Assembly: GCF_006094435.1 (NCBI RefSeq)
Contig: NZ_CP034783.1
Span: 5,855,001-5,919,000 of the forward strand
Reading direction: 5' to 3'
Source: Pseudomonas sp. MPC6
GTDB taxonomy: Bacteria > Pseudomonadota > Gammaproteobacteria > Pseudomonadales > Pseudomonadaceae
Length of the DNA: 64,000 nucleotides
Shown here: positions 25,537-34,298 of the stretch, piece after piece
Numbering within the stretch: the stretch's first letter is position 1
How the letters are laid out: each line of letters starts with the position of its first letter
Notes under the pieces: model-generated
Databases searched by the model: none
Seen by the model: only the letters and a program-made list of their open reading frames with translations
What the model was told of the DNA's origin: nothing
Program-made: the position numbers and the translations under genes

Positions 25537-26838
25537 ATGACCGATGTACGTACACCTGCTGCCGATAATCCCGCGGCAGACCTGACACGCAATACCGAAA
25601 TATCCCACAAGGGCTGGAGCAAACACGACACCACCTGGATGCTCGGCCTTTACGGCACGGCGATTGGCGCCGGTACGCTGTTCCTGCCGATCAACGCCGG
25701 CGTCGGTGGTTTCTGGCCCTTGCTGATCCTGGCCGTCCTGGCGTTTCCGATGACCTTTTTCGCCCACCGCGGCCTGACCCGTTTCGTGTTGTCCGGTCGC
25801 TCCGGGGACATCACCGACGTGGTGGAAGAGCACTTCGGCATCGGTGCCGGCAAGCTGATCACCTTGCTGTATTTCTTCGCGATCTTCCCGATTCTGCTGG
25901 TGTACAGCGTGGCGCTGACCAACACCCTCAGCAGTTTCATGGAGCATCAGTTGCACATCGCCCCGCCACCGCGGGCGATTCTGTCGCTGGGGTTGATCCT
26001 CGGCCTGATGGCCATCGTTCGTTGCGGCCAGGGCGTCATCGTCAAATGCATGAGCGTGCTGGTTTACCCCTTCGTCGCGGCGTTGCTGCTGCTCGGCCTG
26101 AGCCTGATCCCGAACTGGAACGGCGCCTTCTTCGCCACCGCCAGTGAAGGCATGCCGCTGCCGATGTTCTTCCAGACGCTGTGGCTGGCGATCCCGGTGA
26201 TGGTGTTCTCGTTCAACCATTCGCCGATCATCTCTGCCTTCGCCGTCGATCAGAAACAACGCTATGGCGAACAGGCCGAGCGCAAGAGCAGCGGCATCCT
26301 GGCCATCGCCCACGGGATGATGGTCGTTACCGTGATGTTCTTCTGCTTCAGCTGCGTGCTGGCGCTGTCCCCGGCCGACCTGGCCGCGGCGAAGGCACAG
26401 AACATCTCGATCCTGTCGTACCTGGCCAACCACTTCCAGACCCCGGTCATTGCTTATGCGGCGCCGCTGATTGCGCTGGTGGCGATCACCAAATCCTTCC
26501 TCGGCCATTACATCGGCGCCAGCGAAGGCTTTCAGGGCCTGATCGTGAAAAGCCTGCGCGGCCGCGGCCGGGTGATGTCGGCGAGCTGGCTGAACCGCGC
26601 GACGGCGCTGTTCATGATCCTCAGCTGCTGGGCCGTGGCGACCTTCAACCCGAGCATCCTGGGCATGATCGAAACCCTCGGCGGCCCGATCATCGCGTGC
26701 CTGTTGTTCCTGATGCCGATGTACGCCATCCGCCGCGTACCAGCATTGCGCCAGTACTCGGGCCAGGCCTCGAACGTGTTCGTGGTGCTGATCGGTTTGA
26801 TTGCACTGTCTGCGATCATTTATTCATTCATGCCCTGA
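25537..26838 (+). CDS. sdaC: HAAAP-family serine/threonine permease (SdaC-like)
   Basis: 433 aa, eleven predicted membrane helices. The first helices carry WMLGLYGTAIGAGTLFLPINAGVGGFWPLL, the typical G-T-A-I-G-x-G-x-L-F-L-P motif of hydroxy/aromatic amino acid permeases; the segment KSFLGHYIGASEG is also conserved. Proton-driven serine import is the likely role, given the adjacent serine dehydratase. Tyrosine/tryptophan carriers are the other members of the family, but context favours serine. Confidence 0.9.
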   Translation: MTDVRTPAADNPAADLTRNTEISHKGWSKHDTTWMLGLYGTAIGAGTLFLPINAGVGGFWPLLILAVLAFPMTFFAHRGLTRFVLSGRSGDITDVVEEHFGIGAGKLITLLYFFAIFPILLVYSVALTNTLSSFMEHQLHIAPPPRAILSLGLILGLMAIVRCGQGVIVKCMSVLVYPFVAALLLLGLSLIPNWNGAFFATASEGMPLPMFFQTLWLAIPVMVFSFNHSPIISAFAVDQKQRYGEQAERKSSGILAIAHGMMVVTVMFFCFSCVLALSPADLAAAKAQNISILSYLANHFQTPVIAYAAPLIALVAITKSFLGHYIGASEGFQGLIVKSLRGRGRVMSASWLNRATALFMILSCWAVATFNPSILGMIETLGGPIIACLLFLMPMYAIRRVPALRQYSGQASNVFVVLIGLIALSAIIYSFMP

Positions 26839-26851
26839 AACGGGCAGCCCC

Positions 26852-26944
26852 CCTGGAGGAGCTGGCTTGCCAGCGAAGGCGGTGTATCAGTCGACACATG
26901 TTTTAACTGACACACCGCTTTCGCTGGCAAGCCAGCTCCTACAG
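26852..26944. repeat. REPIN after the serine permease gene
   Basis: Inverted arms GGAGGAGCTGGCTTGCCAGCG and CGCTGGCAAGCCAGCTCCTAC. It accounts for the first third of the 310-base gap before the next gene; the remainder contains a short GGAGCC/GGCTCC hairpin near 27019-27037 and no recognisable gene. Confidence 0.88.
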
Positions 26945-27148
26945 ATATCGGCCAACAGTCCTCCTGCCGTAATCAACGCTCGACGATCCTCCCGGCATGC
27001 CCCTTGCTTTGCGTATGTAGGAGCCGCCGCAGGCTCCTGCAAAAGCGATGATGGCGATATGGCTATGGGATGCCGATGGTCTGGTGTTGCGAACCAATCC
27101 GATCTCGTCCGGTCAACAACTGCACGTTCAATCAGGCGGTGACGCATC

Positions 27149-27466
27149 ATGGACAACCCTTTTCAGCTCATTACCGATGCCTTCGCACCGGATTACCAGA
27201 TCAACCTGAGCATTCAGGGGCTGGACGGCAGCATCATGCTGACCCTGTCCAACTGCGGCCACGTGGTCGCCAAACGGATGATCAGCACCGAACAACGCAA
27301 TGACCCCAAACGCCTTAAACGCCTGGTGGAAAGCATTCAGTTCGGCATCGCCATCGAACAGGGCCACAGCGCCGTGGCCATCCTCGAAGCCATGACCGAC
27401 GGCGACAATCGCAACCTGCCGCCACCCCAGGTCCAAAGCCACAGCCGGCCGGCCGTGGGGCTTTAA
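27149..27466 (+). CDS. DUF3509-like small Pseudomonas protein
   Basis: 105 aa, soluble. FQLITDAFAPDYQINLSIQGLDGSIMLTLS, then KRMISTEQRNDPKRLKRLVESIQFGIAIEQG, reads as a two-strand plus helix fold that I recall as DUF3509, a family mostly confined to Pseudomonas. The function is unknown. Its stop overlaps the stop of the convergent psiE gene by four bases, so the two transcripts must overlap. Confidence 0.65.
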   Translation: MDNPFQLITDAFAPDYQINLSIQGLDGSIMLTLSNCGHVVAKRMISTEQRNDPKRLKRLVESIQFGIAIEQGHSAVAILEAMTDGDNRNLPPPQVQSHSRPAVGL

Positions 27467-27963
27467 ATCTCGCCCTTCTCCACTTCGGGATGTTCACCGG
27501 AACCCGCACCGATCTTGCGCTGCGGGTGTTCGATCTTCACCGAAGGGAATTGCGACGAGGCATAACGCACCACCAGAATCGAAAACGCCAGCAGCAGAAT
27601 CCCGCCGCACAGGTAGATGATCCCTATATCCGGCGGATTGTGGTGCGATACGTTGGAGATCAGCAGCCGCGTCAGCGCGGTGATCGCCACATAGATCAGA
27701 AAGCGCACCGGCATGTGGTTGGTCTTGAAGTAAATCCCGACCATCGCCCCCAGTTCCAGGTAGATGAACAGCAGCAAGATGTCATCGATCTTGATGTGCC
27801 CTTCCTCGAGCATTCCCAGAAACTCCATCACCGCCGCCCACGCGGTCACCGCACCGATGGCGAACAGCGCCAGGTAGTGGAAGGTTTCGACGAACAGGTT
27901 GCCCAGGGACTCGGCCAGTTGGTGCACGTTCTGCCGCAGCTTCTCGGCCCAGTTTATTTTCAC
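27463..27963 (-). CDS. psiE: Phosphate-starvation-inducible PsiE family membrane protein
   Basis: 166 aa with four hydrophobic helices (residues about 28-49, 61-79, 85-105, 113-134) and the family-typical FHYLALFAIGAVTAWAAV, ELGAMVGIYFKTNHMPVRFLIYVAITALTRL. The C-terminal 30 residues are a soluble, charged tail. PsiE proteins are induced by phosphate limitation in enteric bacteria; the molecular role is unknown. No Pho box was recognised upstream. Confidence 0.85.
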   Translation of the reverse strand: MKINWAEKLRQNVHQLAESLGNLFVETFHYLALFAIGAVTAWAAVMEFLGMLEEGHIKIDDILLLFIYLELGAMVGIYFKTNHMPVRFLIYVAITALTRLLISNVSHHNPPDIGIIYLCGGILLLAFSILVVRYASSQFPSVKIEHPQRKIGAGSGEHPEVEKGEI

Positions 27964-28131
27964 GATGATTCTTCCTTAGCTCGGTTCGAGCGGATGATGC
28001 GGGTTGGACGTGACGGTTGTTCTGCATGCAGAAAAAAGGCCAGAGGCCTTGGGTGAGATGATGGCTGCGGGAAATGAGGCACTACATTGAAAAGCCACTA
28101 CCCAAAGCGAGCGGATTCGCTTATCCTTTCG

Positions 28132-28147
28132 CTGTATATAGATACAG
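28132..28147 (+). promoter_or_regulatory. LexA (SOS) box
   Basis: CTGTATATAGATACAG differs from the ideal CTGTATATATATACAG at a single central base. It lies 45 bases upstream of the yebG start, which fits known SOS control of yebG. Confidence 0.93.
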
Positions 28148-28191
28148 TGGTCGATACAGACAACTTAATGTGAAGGCATGTGAGGTGGTGA

Positions 28192-28587
28192 ATGGCCGTC
28201 GAAGTGGTATACCGCAGCAGCCGAGATCTGGAGCGCTTGTTCATGGATAAAGCCGAAGCTGACCGTCATGACAAAATGCTCGAACTGGCTGAGTTGCTGG
28301 CCGAAGTGTTGCAAAAAGCCGTTCCGTCCCTGACTGAACAGCAAGTGGAAGAAGCCGGGATCTACATGGCAAAAAATCGCGACGTATTTGCCAAGGCGTT
28401 CAAGAGCCAGCCGGACGCCTTGTCCGAACTGCTGAACGCGCCTGCTGAAGTCGTTGAGCCCGTTGCAGTGGCTGCACCTGTTAAAGCGGCTGCATCGGTT
28501 GCAGCGGCACCGGACGAAGCAGCACCGGTAGAGGCGCCGAGCGCTGCGCCGACCAAGCCAGCCAAAGCGGCCAAGACGCCGAAGTAA
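28192..28587 (+). CDS. yebG: YebG-family SOS-inducible protein
   Basis: 131 aa. The YebG domain is at residues 1-85 (MAVEVVYRSSRDLERLFMDKAEADRHDKMLELAELLAEVL, EEAGIYMAKNRDVFAKAFK). It is followed by an Ala/Pro/Val/Lys-rich low-complexity tail (residues about 88-131) that is longer than in E. coli YebG (about 96 aa) and probably disordered. It belongs to the LexA regulon, supported here by the near-perfect LexA box. The molecular function is unclear. A strong terminator follows. Confidence 0.92.
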   Translation: MAVEVVYRSSRDLERLFMDKAEADRHDKMLELAELLAEVLQKAVPSLTEQQVEEAGIYMAKNRDVFAKAFKSQPDALSELLNAPAEVVEPVAVAAPVKAAASVAAAPDEAAPVEAPSAAPTKPAKAAKTPK

Positions 28588-28605
28588 GCAACGCCCGAAT
28601 TGAAT

Positions 28606-28637
28606 AGGCCCTGAATGGAATGATTCAGGGCCTTTTT
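28606..28637 (+). terminator. Rho-independent terminator after yebG
   Basis: AGGCCCTGAAT (28606-28616) pairs with ATTCAGGGCCT (28623-28633), followed by TTTTT. It lies 19 bases after the yebG stop. Confidence 0.9.
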
Positions 28638-28651
28638 CATGTCCATAAAAT

Positions 28652-28744
28652 CAAAGATCGCAGCCTCGCTCCGCGAGACAGCTCCTACATTGTGACGCGT
28701 AATCCTGTAGGAGCTGTCGAGTGCAACGAGGCTGCGATCTTTTG
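28652..28744. repeat. Long palindrome of a second repeat family (AGATCGCAGCCTCG type)
   Basis: CAAAGATCGCAGCCTCGCTCC...CAGCTCCTACA is mirrored by TGTAGGAGCTGTCGAGTGCAACGAGGCTGCGATCTTTTG. It shares only the CTCCTAC end with the common REP and has a different outer arm. A sister copy lies at 43.3 kb. Confidence 0.85.
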
Positions 28745-28751
28745 ATCTGCT

Positions 28752-29771
28752 TCAGCGGTACAACACTCTCTCCGCCAACTCGTCCGCCACCCGCGCCGGG
28801 GAGCGTTTTTCCGCCTGTGCATGGGCGAAAACTTCGGTCAGGCGCGAGCTGATTTTCGACAGGTGTGCGGTGATGGTCGGCAGCGCTTCGCCGCGGTGCT
28901 TGAGCGAGACGTAGATCAGCCCGCCGGCATTGATCACATAGTCCGGCGCATACAGGATGCCCCGCCGCTCCAGTTGATCGGCAACGTCCAGGTGGATCAA
29001 TTGGTTGTTGGCGGACCCGGCCACCGCCGCGCAGCGCAGTTGAGTCACACTGTTGCTGTTGAGCACGCCGCCCAGGCCGCAGGGCGCGAGAATGTCGCAG
29101 GGTGTACTGAGCAACGCATCGTTGGCGATCGGGTGAGCGCCCAGCTGCTCCATCGCCAATTGCACCTTGCCGTGATCGATGTCGCTGACCAGCAGTTCGG
29201 CACCGGCGGCATGCAGCTGTTCGGCAAGGGCGAAACCGACATTGCCCAGCCCTTGAATTGCCACGCGCAGGCCTTCGAGGTTATCGCTGCCCAGGCGGGC
29301 CATGGCGGTGGCACGTATGCCGGTGAACACGCCCATGGCCGCGTGGGGTGCAGGGTCGCCCGCCGATGTGGTGCTGGTGACATGCTGGGTCTGTTGGGCG
29401 ATGCAATCCATGTCCGCTACCGAGGTGCCGCTGTCGATGGCCGTGATGTAGCGGCCGTCGAGCTGATTGATGCAGCGCCCGAAGGCCTCGAACAACGCGG
29501 CGCGGCTTTCCACATGCACCGGTCGGATGATCACCGCCACGCCGCCGCCCTGAGCCAGGCCAGCGAGCGCCGCCTTGTAACTCATGCCTTGCGCCAGTCG
29601 AACAGCATCCTCGACCGCGGACTCGTCGTCAGGATAGGCCAGGTAGCGACAGCCTCCCAGGGCCGGTCCGAGACGACTGTTATGAATGGCAATCACCGCC
29701 TTCAACCCGGTGACCGGGTCGACGCTCAAATGCAGCGATTCAAGGCGAGTGCTTTGCATGAGAGCGAACAT
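28752..29771 (-). CDS. Leucine-dehydrogenase-like (Glu/Leu/Phe/Val family) protein with a replaced catalytic lysine
   Basis: 339 aa. The N-terminal dimerisation/substrate domain contains GPALGGCRYLAYPDDESAVEDAVRLAQGMSYK; the C-terminal Rossmann domain has IQGLGNVGFALAEQL, and PCGLGGVLN and AGSANNQL follow. Members oxidise branched-chain amino acids with NAD. Lys66 of MSYK is present, but the glycine motif reads GGGVAVI: Val78 (codon 29538-29540) stands where the family has the catalytic Lys of GGGKAVI, 12 residues after Lys66. The frame and the rest of the enzyme are intact. Activity may therefore be lost or altered. It appears monocistronic. Confidence 0.85.
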   Translation of the reverse strand: MFALMQSTRLESLHLSVDPVTGLKAVIAIHNSRLGPALGGCRYLAYPDDESAVEDAVRLAQGMSYKAALAGLAQGGGVAVIIRPVHVESRAALFEAFGRCINQLDGRYITAIDSGTSVADMDCIAQQTQHVTSTTSAGDPAPHAAMGVFTGIRATAMARLGSDNLEGLRVAIQGLGNVGFALAEQLHAAGAELLVSDIDHGKVQLAMEQLGAHPIANDALLSTPCDILAPCGLGGVLNSNSVTQLRCAAVAGSANNQLIHLDVADQLERRGILYAPDYVINAGGLIYVSLKHRGEALPTITAHLSKISSRLTEVFAHAQAEKRSPARVADELAERVLYR

Positions 29772-29954
29772 CGCAGGGCTCCCGAATGACTACTCGTAGT
29801 CGCCAGTATAGGCTTGCGCTAAAAAATTGCAGAAGCGCGCCGGAATAAGCGCAGCCACCAAGCAGGCTTTCGGAAATAACCTGGAATGGCTGGCGCGGGG
29901 TACTGGACGAATGTCGCAGACGAGGCTAAAACGAGGCATACCCCGGAGATTTTG

Positions 29955-30758
29955 ATGACGCCGCGCCAATGTTTCTTCGCCTGTCTGCAACGTTCACCGC
30001 CCGCGCTGTTCGACGCGGCGCTGTGGATCGCGGCCGAACACGACAAAGAGGTGAATCCGGAGGCGGTCCTGAAAGACTTCAAGGACCTGCAGCAGCGGGT
30101 CAGTTATGGTTTGCCGATGTTGCCGGTCAGCGAATTGGCCCAGCCGCTGTTGCGGCGCATGAATGACCTGGGCTTTGCCCAGGACGATTTCACGCCCTTG
30201 CGCCCGCACGTGGCCCTGGTCAACAAGGTGCTGGAACGCCGGCGCGGGCAGCCGCTGGCCCTGGGGTTGATTGCGCTGGAGCTGGCCAGGCGGCTGGAAA
30301 TCCCCATGGTCGGGGTCAACTTTCCCGGGCATTTCCTGCTGCGCGTACCGGGTGCCGATCACCTGCTCGACCCCTGCGGTGGCCGTCGCCTGTACCCCAA
30401 CGATTGCCGGGAACTGCTGCTGCGCCAGTATGGCCCGAACATGAAACTCAGCGCCGAGCACTTGCTGACCGCCGAGCCGGTGCAAATGCTGCAACGGCTG
30501 TCACGCAACCTGCGCCAGTTGCACCTCTCCAACGATGACTACATCGGTGCCCTGATAGATGCCGAACGGGTGTTGGAATTGGGCAATGCCAGCGCCGCCG
30601 ATTACCTGGCCCGGGCCAGCCTGTACCAACGGCTGGACTGCCCGAACGCCGAGCGCTTCGACCTTGAGCATGCGTTGCTGCTCAGCGACGACCCGATCCA
30701 GCGGATACGCCTGACGGACCGGCTGGAACACCTTCCGCCCAACTCGATCGTGCATTGA
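29955..30758 (+). CDS. SirB1-family transglutaminase-like protein
   Basis: 267 aa. The N-terminal half carries the transglutaminase-like core (residues about 75-150: RPHVALVNKVLERRRGQPLALGLIALELARRLEIPMVGVNFPGHFLLRV). The usual Cys of active enzymes is not evident, as in other SirB1 proteins. The C-terminal half is TPR-like helices (LLTAEPVQMLQRLSRNLRQLHL, DYLARASLYQRL). I choose ATG 29955 with GGAG at 29944-29947 over an upstream in-frame ATG. The function is unknown; such proteins are probably protein-interaction scaffolds. Confidence 0.83.
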   Translation: MTPRQCFFACLQRSPPALFDAALWIAAEHDKEVNPEAVLKDFKDLQQRVSYGLPMLPVSELAQPLLRRMNDLGFAQDDFTPLRPHVALVNKVLERRRGQPLALGLIALELARRLEIPMVGVNFPGHFLLRVPGADHLLDPCGGRRLYPNDCRELLLRQYGPNMKLSAEHLLTAEPVQMLQRLSRNLRQLHLSNDDYIGALIDAERVLELGNASAADYLARASLYQRLDCPNAERFDLEHALLLSDDPIQRIRLTDRLEHLPPNSIVH

Positions 30759-30770
30759 TCGCAGATCCCA

Positions 30771-30863
30771 TGTAGGAGCGAGGCTTGCCCGCGAATGCGG
30801 TGTGTCAGCTAAATAGATACCGACTGACACCCCCTCTTCGCGGGCAAGCCTCGCTCCTACAGA
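30771..30863. repeat. REPIN, GCGAGGCTTGCCCGCGAA variant
   Basis: TGTAGGAGCGAGGCTTGCCCGCGAA and TTCGCGGGCAAGCCTCGCTCCTACA are perfectly inverted. The repeat lies between convergent genes. Confidence 0.92.
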
Positions 30864-30874
30864 GGTGTATGGCT

Positions 30875-31510
30875 TCAGGGGGTGTCGGGCTGGTTCGCCG
30901 GATGCGCCTTGATGAATGCCGGGTGTACCGCGGCGAGTGCCGCCACTCGGCGAATCCGCGGATACGCCTCGAGCGAAATGTTGAAGCGTTCGGCGGCGTA
31001 GAGCTGCGGGATCAGGTAGGTATCCGCCAGCCCGGGCTGCGGACCGAAGCAATAACCTTCATCGCCGATCAACTGCTCCACCGTCGCCAGCCCCTGGCTG
31101 ATCCAGTGGCCGATCCATTCCACCACCTGGGGTTCATCGTGGCCCAGCTGCCGCAGCCGGTTGAGCACGCTGACGTTGTGCAGCGGGTGCACATCGCAAC
31201 CGATCAGTGACGCGACGCCGCGTTCGCGGGCGCGTGCAGTCAGGTCCCTGGACAGCAGCGGCGCCTGTGGATAACGCTCCTCCAGGTACTCGATGATTGC
31301 CGGCGACTGGATCAACAGGTCACCGTCATCCGTGCGCAAGGCCGGCACCCGGCCCTGCGGGTTGATGCCCAGGTATGGCGGTTGCCGGTGCTCGCCACCC
31401 GGCGGCGCGATCAGGTTGATCGGCAGCGCCTGATAGTCCAGGCCCTTGAGGGCCAACGCGATCCGCACCCGATAGGACGACGTCGAACGGTAGTAGGTAT
31501 AGAGCTCCAT
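30875..31510 (-). CDS. maiA: Maleylacetoacetate isomerase
   Basis: 211-aa glutathione-S-transferase-fold enzyme (zeta class) converting 4-maleylacetoacetate to 4-fumarylacetoacetate in tyrosine/homogentisate breakdown, with glutathione as cofactor. The N-terminal thioredoxin-like domain contains YYRSTSSYRVRIALALKGL, the Ser-rich zeta-class motif. LIAPPGGEHR, NPQGRVPAL and IQSPAIIEYLEERYP follow. The C-terminal domain is helical. It is third in the hmgA-fahA-maiA operon, 12 bases after fahA, which fixes the function. Confidence 0.95.
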   Translation of the reverse strand: MELYTYYRSTSSYRVRIALALKGLDYQALPINLIAPPGGEHRQPPYLGINPQGRVPALRTDDGDLLIQSPAIIEYLEERYPQAPLLSRDLTARARERGVASLIGCDVHPLHNVSVLNRLRQLGHDEPQVVEWIGHWISQGLATVEQLIGDEGYCFGPQPGLADTYLIPQLYAAERFNISLEAYPRIRRVAALAAVHPAFIKAHPANQPDTP

Positions 31511-31522
31511 GAACCGATCCTC

Positions 31523-32827
31523 TCAACGTGCCGGCAGCACTGTGCCGCGGCATTCGCCGAAACCGATGGAGGCAAAACCCTCGCGGCTGCAACGGGCGCG
31601 CAGGATGATTTCGTCGCCGTCTTCGAGAAATTTACGCACCTCGCCCGACGCTAGTTCGATCGGCTTTTTACCGCCCTCGGTGATTTCCAGCAGGCTGCCG
31701 AACTGACCGTTTTCCGGTCCCGACAAGGTGCCCGAGCCGAACAGGTCGCCGGCCTGCAGCTGGCAGCCGTTGACACTGTGGTGGGCGACCAGTTGCGCCG
31801 CGGTCCAGTACATGTGCCGGGTGTTGCTCAGGGTCAGGCGATGGGCCGGCAGGTTCTGCTCGCGCATGGCTTCGGTGAGCAGCAGCACTTCCAGTTCGAT
31901 GTCGAAGGCGCCCGCGGCCTGATCACGCTTGTCGAACAGGTACGGCAGCGGCTGCGGATCGCCTTCGGGACGGGCCGGTTGCGCGCGGCGGAACGGCTCC
32001 AGCGCTTCGGCGGTCACCACCCACGGCGAAATGCTGGTGATGAAGCTTTTCGACAGGAACGGCCCCAGTGGCTGGTATTCCCAGGCCTGGATGTCCCGCG
32101 CCGACCAGTCGTTGAGCAGGCAGAAACCGGCGATGTGATCGGCGGCGTCGCCGATGGCGATCGAGTCGCCCATCTCGTTGCCCTGGCCGATCCAGATGCC
32201 CAGTTCCAACTCGTAATCCAGGCGTGCGCAGGGGCCGAAGGTCGGCTCGGTCTGGCCGGCCGGCAGGGTCTGGCCTTTCGGCCGGCGCACGTCGGTGCCG
32301 GACGGGCGAATGGTCGAGGCGCGGCCGTGGTAGCCGATCGGCACGTACTTGTAGTTCGGCAGCAGCGGGTTGTCCGGGCGGAACAGTTTGCCGACGTTTT
32401 GCGCGTGCTCGATGCCGACGTAGAAGTCGGTGTAGTCATTGATTTTCGCCGGCAGGTGCAGCTCGCAATTCGCCGCCAGCGGCAGCAGTTTCGCGCCTTG
32501 GGCTTCGATCTTGCCGTGCAGGGTGCTGCCTTCGGTGAACAGTTCCAGCAGGCGCTCGCGCAGGGCGACACGCGCGTCGCGGCCCAATTCGAAGAACGCA
32601 TTCAACTGACCGCCACGGGTGGCTTCGACTGCAGTCTTTGCCGCGCCGTCGAACAGACCGGCATCGAGTGCCGCTTCCAGGTCGAATATATGCTCGCCGA
32701 TGGCCACCCCACTGCGGGGTGCCGAGCCCTTCACGCTGAACACGCCCAATGGCAGGTTCTGCAGCGGGAAATCAGCATGGCCGTTGGCGGAAGCAACCCA
32801 GCTACGAGTGATGGAAGTCTGAGTCAT
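31523..32827 (-). CDS. fahA: Fumarylacetoacetase
   Basis: 434-aa hydrolase that splits 4-fumarylacetoacetate into fumarate and acetoacetate, the last step of tyrosine degradation. The N-terminal SH3-like domain (about 15-115) is followed by the FAA hydrolase fold with NDYTDFYVGIEHAQNVGKLFRP, YHGRASTIRPSGTDVRRPKGQ, and the metal ligands in ELELGIWIGQGNEMG and LLNDWSARDIQAWEY. It sits three bases after hmgA and is clearly co-transcribed. Confidence 0.96.
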   Translation of the reverse strand: MTQTSITRSWVASANGHADFPLQNLPLGVFSVKGSAPRSGVAIGEHIFDLEAALDAGLFDGAAKTAVEATRGGQLNAFFELGRDARVALRERLLELFTEGSTLHGKIEAQGAKLLPLAANCELHLPAKINDYTDFYVGIEHAQNVGKLFRPDNPLLPNYKYVPIGYHGRASTIRPSGTDVRRPKGQTLPAGQTEPTFGPCARLDYELELGIWIGQGNEMGDSIAIGDAADHIAGFCLLNDWSARDIQAWEYQPLGPFLSKSFITSISPWVVTAEALEPFRRAQPARPEGDPQPLPYLFDKRDQAAGAFDIELEVLLLTEAMREQNLPAHRLTLSNTRHMYWTAAQLVAHHSVNGCQLQAGDLFGSGTLSGPENGQFGSLLEITEGGKKPIELASGEVRKFLEDGDEIILRARCSREGFASIGFGECRGTVLPAR

Positions 32828-32830
32828 GGG

Positions 32831-34135
32831 TTATCTCCGGGTCGGGTCGAAAGTGGCGGGCAGCGTGGCCCAGCAGGCGTCGTAGGTGGTTTGCAATTGC
32901 GCGCAGTCCAGGGCGAAACGGCTCGGGCGCAGCACCTGGCAGGTCTCGAACATGAAGGCCATGGTGTTGTCGATTTTGCTCGGTGCCAGTTCGGCGTTGA
33001 TCGCCCGGGTGCAGGTTTCGCCGTCCGGGCCGTGGGCGCTCATGCAGCTGTGCAACGACGCGCCGCCCGGCAGGAAGCCTTCAGCCTTGGCGTCGTATTC
33101 GCCCTGGATCAGGCCCATGAATTCGTTCATCAGGTTGCGGTGGAACCATGGTGGACGGAAGGTGTTCTCGGCCACCATCCAGCGTGGCGGGAAGATCACG
33201 AAGTCGAGGTTCGCCAGGCCGTGCACGCTGGTGGGCGAGGTCAGGACGGTGAAGATCGAGGGGTCCGGGTGATCGAAACTGACCGTGCCGATGGTGTTGA
33301 AGCGGCGCAGGTCATATTTGTACGGCACGTTATTACCGTGCCAGGCCACCACGTTCAGCGGCGAATGATCGAGCTCGCAGCCCCACAGCTCGCCAAGGAA
33401 TTTCTGCACCAGGGTGGTCGGTTGCTTCAGGTTTTCGTACTGGGCGACCGGGGTCAGGAAGTCCCGTGCATTGGCCAGGCCGTTGCTGCCGATCGGCCCC
33501 AGGTCCGGCAGGCGCAGCGGGGCGCCGTGGTTCTCGGCGATGTAGCCGCGGGCTTGCGGATCGAGCAGTTCGACGCGGAATTTCAGGCCGCGCGGCAGTA
33601 CCGCGATTTCCAGCGGCTCAAGATCCAGCACACCCAGTTCAGTGGCGATGCGCAGACGGCCCAGTTGCGGTACCAGCAGCAGCTCGCCGTCGGCGTTGAA
33701 AAACACCCGTTCCATGGAGCGGTTGGCGCGGTAGCTGTAGACGCTGATCCCGGCCGGCTTTTCCGCGCCCGAGTTGGCCGCCATGCTCACCAGCCCGTCG
33801 ATGAAATCGGTGGGCTCGCTCGGGATCTCCAACGGATTCCAGCGCAGGCGGTTGGGGGTCACTTCACCCAAGGGGCCGCCGGCCAGTTGCCGGTCCAGTT
33901 TGACGAACGCCGGGTGGTTGGCCGACGGCTGAATGCGGTACATCCAGGTGCGCCGCGCTTCGCTGCGGGCCATGGTGAACGCGGTGCCGGAGAACAATTC
34001 GGTGTAGAGGCCATAGGGGGCTTTTTGCGGGGAGTTCTGGCCGACAGGCAACGCGCCGGGCAACGCCTCGCTGCTGAATTCGTTACCGAAGCCTGACTGA
34101 TAAGCCAGCGCGGGCGCCGTTGGATCGAGGTTCAT
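32831..34135 (-). CDS. hmgA: Homogentisate 1,2-dioxygenase
   Basis: 434-aa non-heme Fe(II) dioxygenase opening the homogentisate ring to 4-maleylacetoacetate. Family signatures include [19 protein letters not shown] near the start, [31 protein letters not shown] and the iron-binding C-terminal region with [27 protein letters not shown]. The length is as expected. It is the first gene of the operon, with a palindromic site in the divergent region shared with hmgR. Loss of this gene causes brown pyomelanin; this copy is intact. Confidence 0.97.
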   Translation of the reverse strand: MNLDPTAPALAYQSGFGNEFSSEALPGALPVGQNSPQKAPYGLYTELFSGTAFTMARSEARRTWMYRIQPSANHPAFVKLDRQLAGGPLGEVTPNRLRWNPLEIPSEPTDFIDGLVSMAANSGAEKPAGISVYSYRANRSMERVFFNADGELLLVPQLGRLRIATELGVLDLEPLEIAVLPRGLKFRVELLDPQARGYIAENHGAPLRLPDLGPIGSNGLANARDFLTPVAQYENLKQPTTLVQKFLGELWGCELDHSPLNVVAWHGNNVPYKYDLRRFNTIGTVSFDHPDPSIFTVLTSPTSVHGLANLDFVIFPPRWMVAENTFRPPWFHRNLMNEFMGLIQGEYDAKAEGFLPGGASLHSCMSAHGPDGETCTRAINAELAPSKIDNTMAFMFETCQVLRPSRFALDCAQLQTTYDACWATLPATFDPTRR

Positions 34136-34220
34136 GGAGCCTCCTGAACAGGGAATAGGCAGTGGCCTTTCGCTCGGTTGGAGAGGTCATGGCACGCCCG
34201 GGTTATTTTTATCGTAATCC

Positions 34221-34239
34221 AATTACGCATAACGTAATT
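34221..34239. promoter_or_regulatory. Candidate HmgR operator in the hmgA/hmgR divergent region
   Basis: AATTACGcataaCGTAATT is a perfect 7-bp inverted repeat with a five-base spacer, flanked by a further CCAAT...ATTGG symmetry. It lies 86 bases from hmgA and 60 from the hmgR start, in an AT-rich patch, as expected for an IclR-type operator. Confidence 0.7.
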
Positions 34240-34298
34240 TGATTGGTAATGACCGTCAAGCTATAAAGACGCCCATTCGTCCCGGGATCACCGCTTCC

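Noticed and set aside
31778..34096. 772-aa plus-strand open frame
   Set aside because: Runs antisense across fahA and hmgA, crossing the gene boundary; both minus-strand genes are clearly real.
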